The notes under the pieces are model-generated. The model was not told where the DNA came from and did no database searches. It saw only the letters and a program-made list of their open reading frames with translations. Positions 7,313-9,995 of a stretch of 9,995 nucleotides of DNA are shown here, one piece after another. Numbering within the stretch: the first letter of the stretch is position 1; each line of letters opens with the position of its first letter. The DNA is taken from the NCBI GenBank assembly GCA_029256485.1, contig JAQSXU010000177.1, positions 1 through 9,995 of the forward strand, in the 5' to 3' direction. A program made the position numbers and the translations under genes. The stretch is from Clostridiaceae bacterium. GTDB taxonomy: Bacteria > Bacillota_A > Clostridia > Clostridiales > Clostridiaceae.

Positions 7313-9403
7313 ATGGAGTATACAAGCCTTAAAATAAAGGACTTAATAGATAAAAGTGAAAATAAGGAATTATTATTACCAAATTTTCAAAGAGAATACG
7401 TTTGGGAGAGAACAAGTAATCAAAAGGAATTATTAGCATCTATATTATATGATATACCAATAGGAAGTTTATTAATATTAAATGGTGAAAGTGGCTTTAC
7501 TCTATATTTATTAGATGGACAACAAAGAACATCTACAATAAAAAGTATATTTTATGATTTTTTTGCTAATCCAGAGACATGGAGGGAAAGTTTCAATAAT
7601 CTATATCCTAAATTAAGAACAAGATGGTTTTTAAGAGTAAAGCCTGATGATGACGAACCAGATCTTTTTGGATGGAAAATGCTTAAGTTCAATGGAATTT
7701 TAGGATTAAATCAATATTCACCTAATGAAATAGAAAGTTTTATTGAATATGAGGTTCTAAATATTAACCAAAATGAAAGATGGTACCATCCAGAGTATGA
7801 AAAAGATAAGTGGTATGAAAATAATGAAGTTAACGCTAATACTAGAAAGAATATAATTAGTAAAAAAGCAGCAGAAGCAGGATTAGTACCACTATATACT
7901 ATTATAGGAAGTGAAGAAAAAGCAAGTTCTACATTACATTATAAGGCATTAAAGAAAATTGCACAGGACAGAGTTGCAGAACTAAAAGCATTAGTAGAAG
8001 ATAACAAATTAAATATAAAAAGTATATTGGATGATTATGAAGAAGAAAATTTAGACGAAGCTTGGAATGGATTAAGTAGTGACTGGGTAAATGATATCAT
8101 GGTATTTTTAAGTAATATTAGTGAAAAAGAAATACCTATTATACAATTAGTTAAGGATGAAATGAGTAGAGCAATATACACTTTTGAGAGAGTAAACAAA
8201 GGAGGTACAGCGTTATCAACTTATGATTTAGTAGTTGCTAAGGCTGCATACAATAAAGACTTAGATTCACTAACAGATAGAATAATAGATATAATAAATA
8301 AAAAAATTACAATTCCAGACTCTATAAGGAATGGTTTGAAAAAGGTTTGTACAGGGTATAAGTGGCAAGGTAAAAACATGGAATTACTTAAAGATAATGA
8401 GTTAAGTACGTTTATGAAAAATGAATATTTAAACCTATTATCGATTTTTTCTTATTTTGAGTACGAAGCTGATATAGATAATATATCCTTGGAATATATT
8501 AAAAAGGATAAACATCTTAATATTGAACCTATAAAAATAAATGATAATACAGAAATAACAATTAAGTCATTATTAAGAGCGTGTGCATTTTTGCAATTTA
8601 GATGTGGCGTTGTAAAAGCAACGGATTTAAGCTACCAATTAATGATTATACCAATAGCTTATGTATTAAGAAATGATGAATTTTGGAATGACAATAAATC
8701 TATAAATAGAATAGAATATTGGTACTGGAGTTCATTATTTGGAGGAGCTTATAGAGTAACTCCTAATGAACAGTGTATTAATGATGTTAGAAAATTATAT
8801 AATTTCTTAAAGAATAGTGCAGATGAATTTAGTGATAGAGAAAATAGGGTATTAAAAGTTGAAGATTATTCAAGCTATGACACTTTGGTATTTAGAGGTC
8901 AAGATAAGAAAATTCCAGGAGCGGTTCATAATGGGATTTTACAGTATGTATTAAGTAAGCAACCAAGAGATTTTGTAGATGATGGCATAGATTTAACCAC
9001 ATGGGAAATCGCAGAAGGAAAAGAGTATAATTCTGCTGTAAAAAATAAAATTGTGAAATTATCGATTCAAGATCATCACATTTGCCCACTAAATGGTGCA
9101 ACTAAATTAGGACAGTCTACTAAAGATATTAGAAATAATGCTGAGTGTATTTTAAACTCACCATTAAATAGAACCTATATTTCAACTAATGCTAATAGTG
9201 TTATAAGTGATAAAAAAGCGGAAGATTATTTTAAGTTTGTTAGTGAGCTAGCTAAATATGGGCATTGTATACCTTCGCCAATTGAAGATAAATATAAGAA
9301 AAAAGATAATGAAAGTAATGATGAATATTATGAAAGAGTAGTTAAACAAAGATATGATGAGATAGTAAGGGACTTACAACAGGAATTAGATACTTTAAAG
9401 TAG
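7313..9403 (+). CDS. DUF262 protein with C-terminal HNH-type nuclease motif (GmrSD/SspE-like)
   Basis: A 696-residue protein with a complete DUF262 domain. It shows PNFQREYVWE (23-32), IPIGSLLIL, then LLDGQQRTSTI with the DGQQR motif at 68-72, and FERVNKGGTALSTYDLVVAKA from 291. DUF262 is a ParB/Srx-fold nucleotide-binding domain found in GmrS, in SspE and in many defence proteins. The C-terminus has DHHICPLNGATKLG (D587, H588, H589) followed by NAECILNSPLNRTYIS and SDKKAEDYF, the layout of a DUF1524/HNH nuclease. The likely role is an NTP-dependent nuclease that recognises modified or foreign DNA. SspE, its analogue in phosphorothioation systems, nicks phage DNA. AGGAGGAG (7302-7309) gives a strong start and overlaps the stop of the broken paralogue, so it belongs to the operon. 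All of roughly 29 arginines are AGA/AGG, unlike the central genes. It is the last gene before the terminator region. Confidence 0.85.
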   Translation: MEYTSLKIKDLIDKSENKELLLPNFQREYVWERTSNQKELLASILYDIPIGSLLILNGESGFTLYLLDGQQRTSTIKSIFYDFFANPETWRESFNNLYPKLRTRWFLRVKPDDDEPDLFGWKMLKFNGILGLNQYSPNEIESFIEYEVLNINQNERWYHPEYEKDKWYENNEVNANTRKNIISKKAAEAGLVPLYTIIGSEEKASSTLHYKALKKIAQDRVAELKALVEDNKLNIKSILDDYEEENLDEAWNGLSSDWVNDIMVFLSNISEKEIPIIQLVKDEMSRAIYTFERVNKGGTALSTYDLVVAKAAYNKDLDSLTDRIIDIINKKITIPDSIRNGLKKVCTGYKWQGKNMELLKDNELSTFMKNEYLNLLSIFSYFEYEADIDNISLEYIKKDKHLNIEPIKINDNTEITIKSLLRACAFLQFRCGVVKATDLSYQLMIIPIAYVLRNDEFWNDNKSINRIEYWYWSSLFGGAYRVTPNEQCINDVRKLYNFLKNSADEFSDRENRVLKVEDYSSYDTLVFRGQDKKIPGAVHNGILQYVLSKQPRDFVDDGIDLTTWEIAEGKEYNSAVKNKIVKLSIQDHHICPLNGATKLGQSTKDIRNNAECILNSPLNRTYISTNANSVISDKKAEDYFKFVSELAKYGHCIPSPIEDKYKKKDNESNDEYYERVVKQRYDEIVRDLQQELDTLK

Positions 9404-9500
9404 AGTTAGGCAAGCTCTGAAATAAGCTAGCAAGTTCGGACAAGTCCTCACTATGGTACCTGACCCCATAGGAGATAACTCCCCGTTGTCTCCTTATTGA
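9404..9500. other. Gene-free hairpin-rich patch downstream of the operon
   Basis: This patch seems richer in G+C than the surrounding genes. It has CTATGG (9451-9456) facing CCATAG (9466-9471), and GGAGATAAC (9471-9479) facing GTTGTCTCC (9485-9493), a 9-pair stem with one G-U pair and a TCCCC loop. The piece GTACCTGACCCCATAGG has the flavour of an IS3-group insertion sequence end, but I see no transposase and cannot support an insertion sequence. It could be a scar of the island's insertion or a structured 3' untranslated region. Confidence 0.4.
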
Positions 9501-9521
9501 AAACCTGCCAAAGGCAGGTTT
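9501..9521. terminator. Probable bidirectional intrinsic terminator
   Basis: AAACCTGCC (9501-9509) and GGCAGGTTT (9513-9521) form a perfect 9-bp stem with an AAA loop. It lies between the converging operon and gatB. On the minus strand the stem runs straight into GGTTTTCAAT. On the plus strand it is followed by TTTATTTACTATG and then a T6 run. Both read as terminators, the minus-strand form slightly better. An AT-rich palindrome, TTTATAG (9538-9544) facing CTATAAA (9548-9554), follows. Confidence 0.7.
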
Positions 9522-9581
9522 ATTTACTATGTTCTTTTTTATAGCTGCTATAAATAGTTTTCAGGACAGCCTGGAAAATCT

Positions 9582-9995
9582 TTAATATTTTTTTATTTCT
9601 TCATCCATTAGTTTATTTACAATTTTAGGATTAGCTTTTCCTTTTGTTTCTTTCATTACCATACCTACAAGGAAACCAAGTACTTTAGTTTTACCGTTTT
9701 TATAATCTTCAATAGATTTAGCATTACTATTGTTTTAGGTGATTTACCGGTGTTAAACATATCTAATATGACTTTTTTAGCAATAGCATTTGAAATTGTA
9801 CCAGCATTAATAAGCTTTATAAGCTCTGCTAATTGTTCTGGGGTAAATTTTAAATCTTCAGCCCAAACAGCATTTTCTTTCATTATCTTTGAAATGTCTC
9901 CCATTAGCCAATTTGATGCAGACTTAGCATCACCACTAATTTCTGCTGCTTTTTCAAAGAAATCTGCCATTGACATTGTAAGAGTTAATACTCCT
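9582..9995 (-). pseudogene. gatB: 3' end of gatB, frameshifted by internal deletion (continues past window)
   Basis: On the minus strand the frame is open from the window edge: GVLTLTMSMADFFEKA, then SGDAKSASNWLMGDISKIM, FTPEQLAELIKLINAGTIS and [12 protein letters not shown]. This is the C-terminal helical (YqeY-like) domain of Asp/Glu-tRNA amidotransferase subunit B, which amidates Glu-tRNA(Gln) and Asp-tRNA(Asn). The frame then goes off into unrelated residues and stops at 9665-9667. The true tail resumes in another frame from about 9734 down to TAA at 9582-9584: [48 protein letters not shown]. About 25 residues normally found between these blocks are missing, so a short deletion joined them out of frame near 9725-9734. 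A full gene has about 475 residues. Either this is a truncated working copy, a duplicate fragment at an island edge, or an assembly error. Identification as gatB is firm; functional status is not. Confidence 0.85.

Noticed and set aside
1..9995. CRISPR arrays, tRNA or rRNA genes
   Set aside because: No regularly spaced repeats and no cloverleaf or rRNA-like stretch were seen on either strand.

Overview
The window is a low-GC, A/T-ending-codon sequence with strong Shine-Dalgarno sites, which points to a Firmicute, most likely a Clostridia-type bacterium. The gatB fragment at the right edge fits this, because such bacteria make Gln-tRNA and/or Asn-tRNA by transamidation. No replication, conjugation or intact transposase gene is visible.

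Bases 1-9403 form one tightly packed rightward gene run, apparently a defence (modification/restriction-like) operon entered in its middle. In order: the 3' end of a large unidentified gene (1-684); a perfect hairpin over its stop; a PLP-dependent cysteine desulfurase of the class V aminotransferase family (719-1873); a phospholipase D-like plus DEAH helicase fusion (1941-4106); a 52-residue microprotein (4099-4257); a DndD/SMC-like ATPase (4279-6288); a 166-residue unnamed protein (6281-6781); a broken tandem paralogue of that protein (6778-7303); and a DUF262 plus HNH nuclease of the GmrSD/SspE kind (7313-9403). Desulfurase, DndD-like ATPase, PLD-helicase and DUF262 nuclease together resemble DNA phosphorothioation (Dnd/Ssp) loci: sulfur would be taken from cysteine and placed on the DNA backbone, and helicase and nuclease proteins would attack or sense DNA by its mark. 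This is inference. The key sulfurtransferase (DndC-like) and DndB are not in the window and would have to lie upstream or elsewhere.

Bases 9404-9581 hold no gene. They contain several hairpins, one a likely two-way terminator, in a patch that looks richer in G+C than its surroundings. From 9995 leftward to 9582 lies the 3' end of gatB on the minus strand. It carries an out-of-frame internal deletion, so this may mark the island's boundary with the chromosome.

The most interesting points are the unusual gene set, the decayed tandem paralogue, the microprotein overlapping the helicase stop, and a sharp difference in arginine codon use. The helicase, ATPase and 166-residue gene use CGN codons often. 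The flanking genes, including the DUF262 nuclease, use almost only AGA/AGG, which suggests a mosaic operon.
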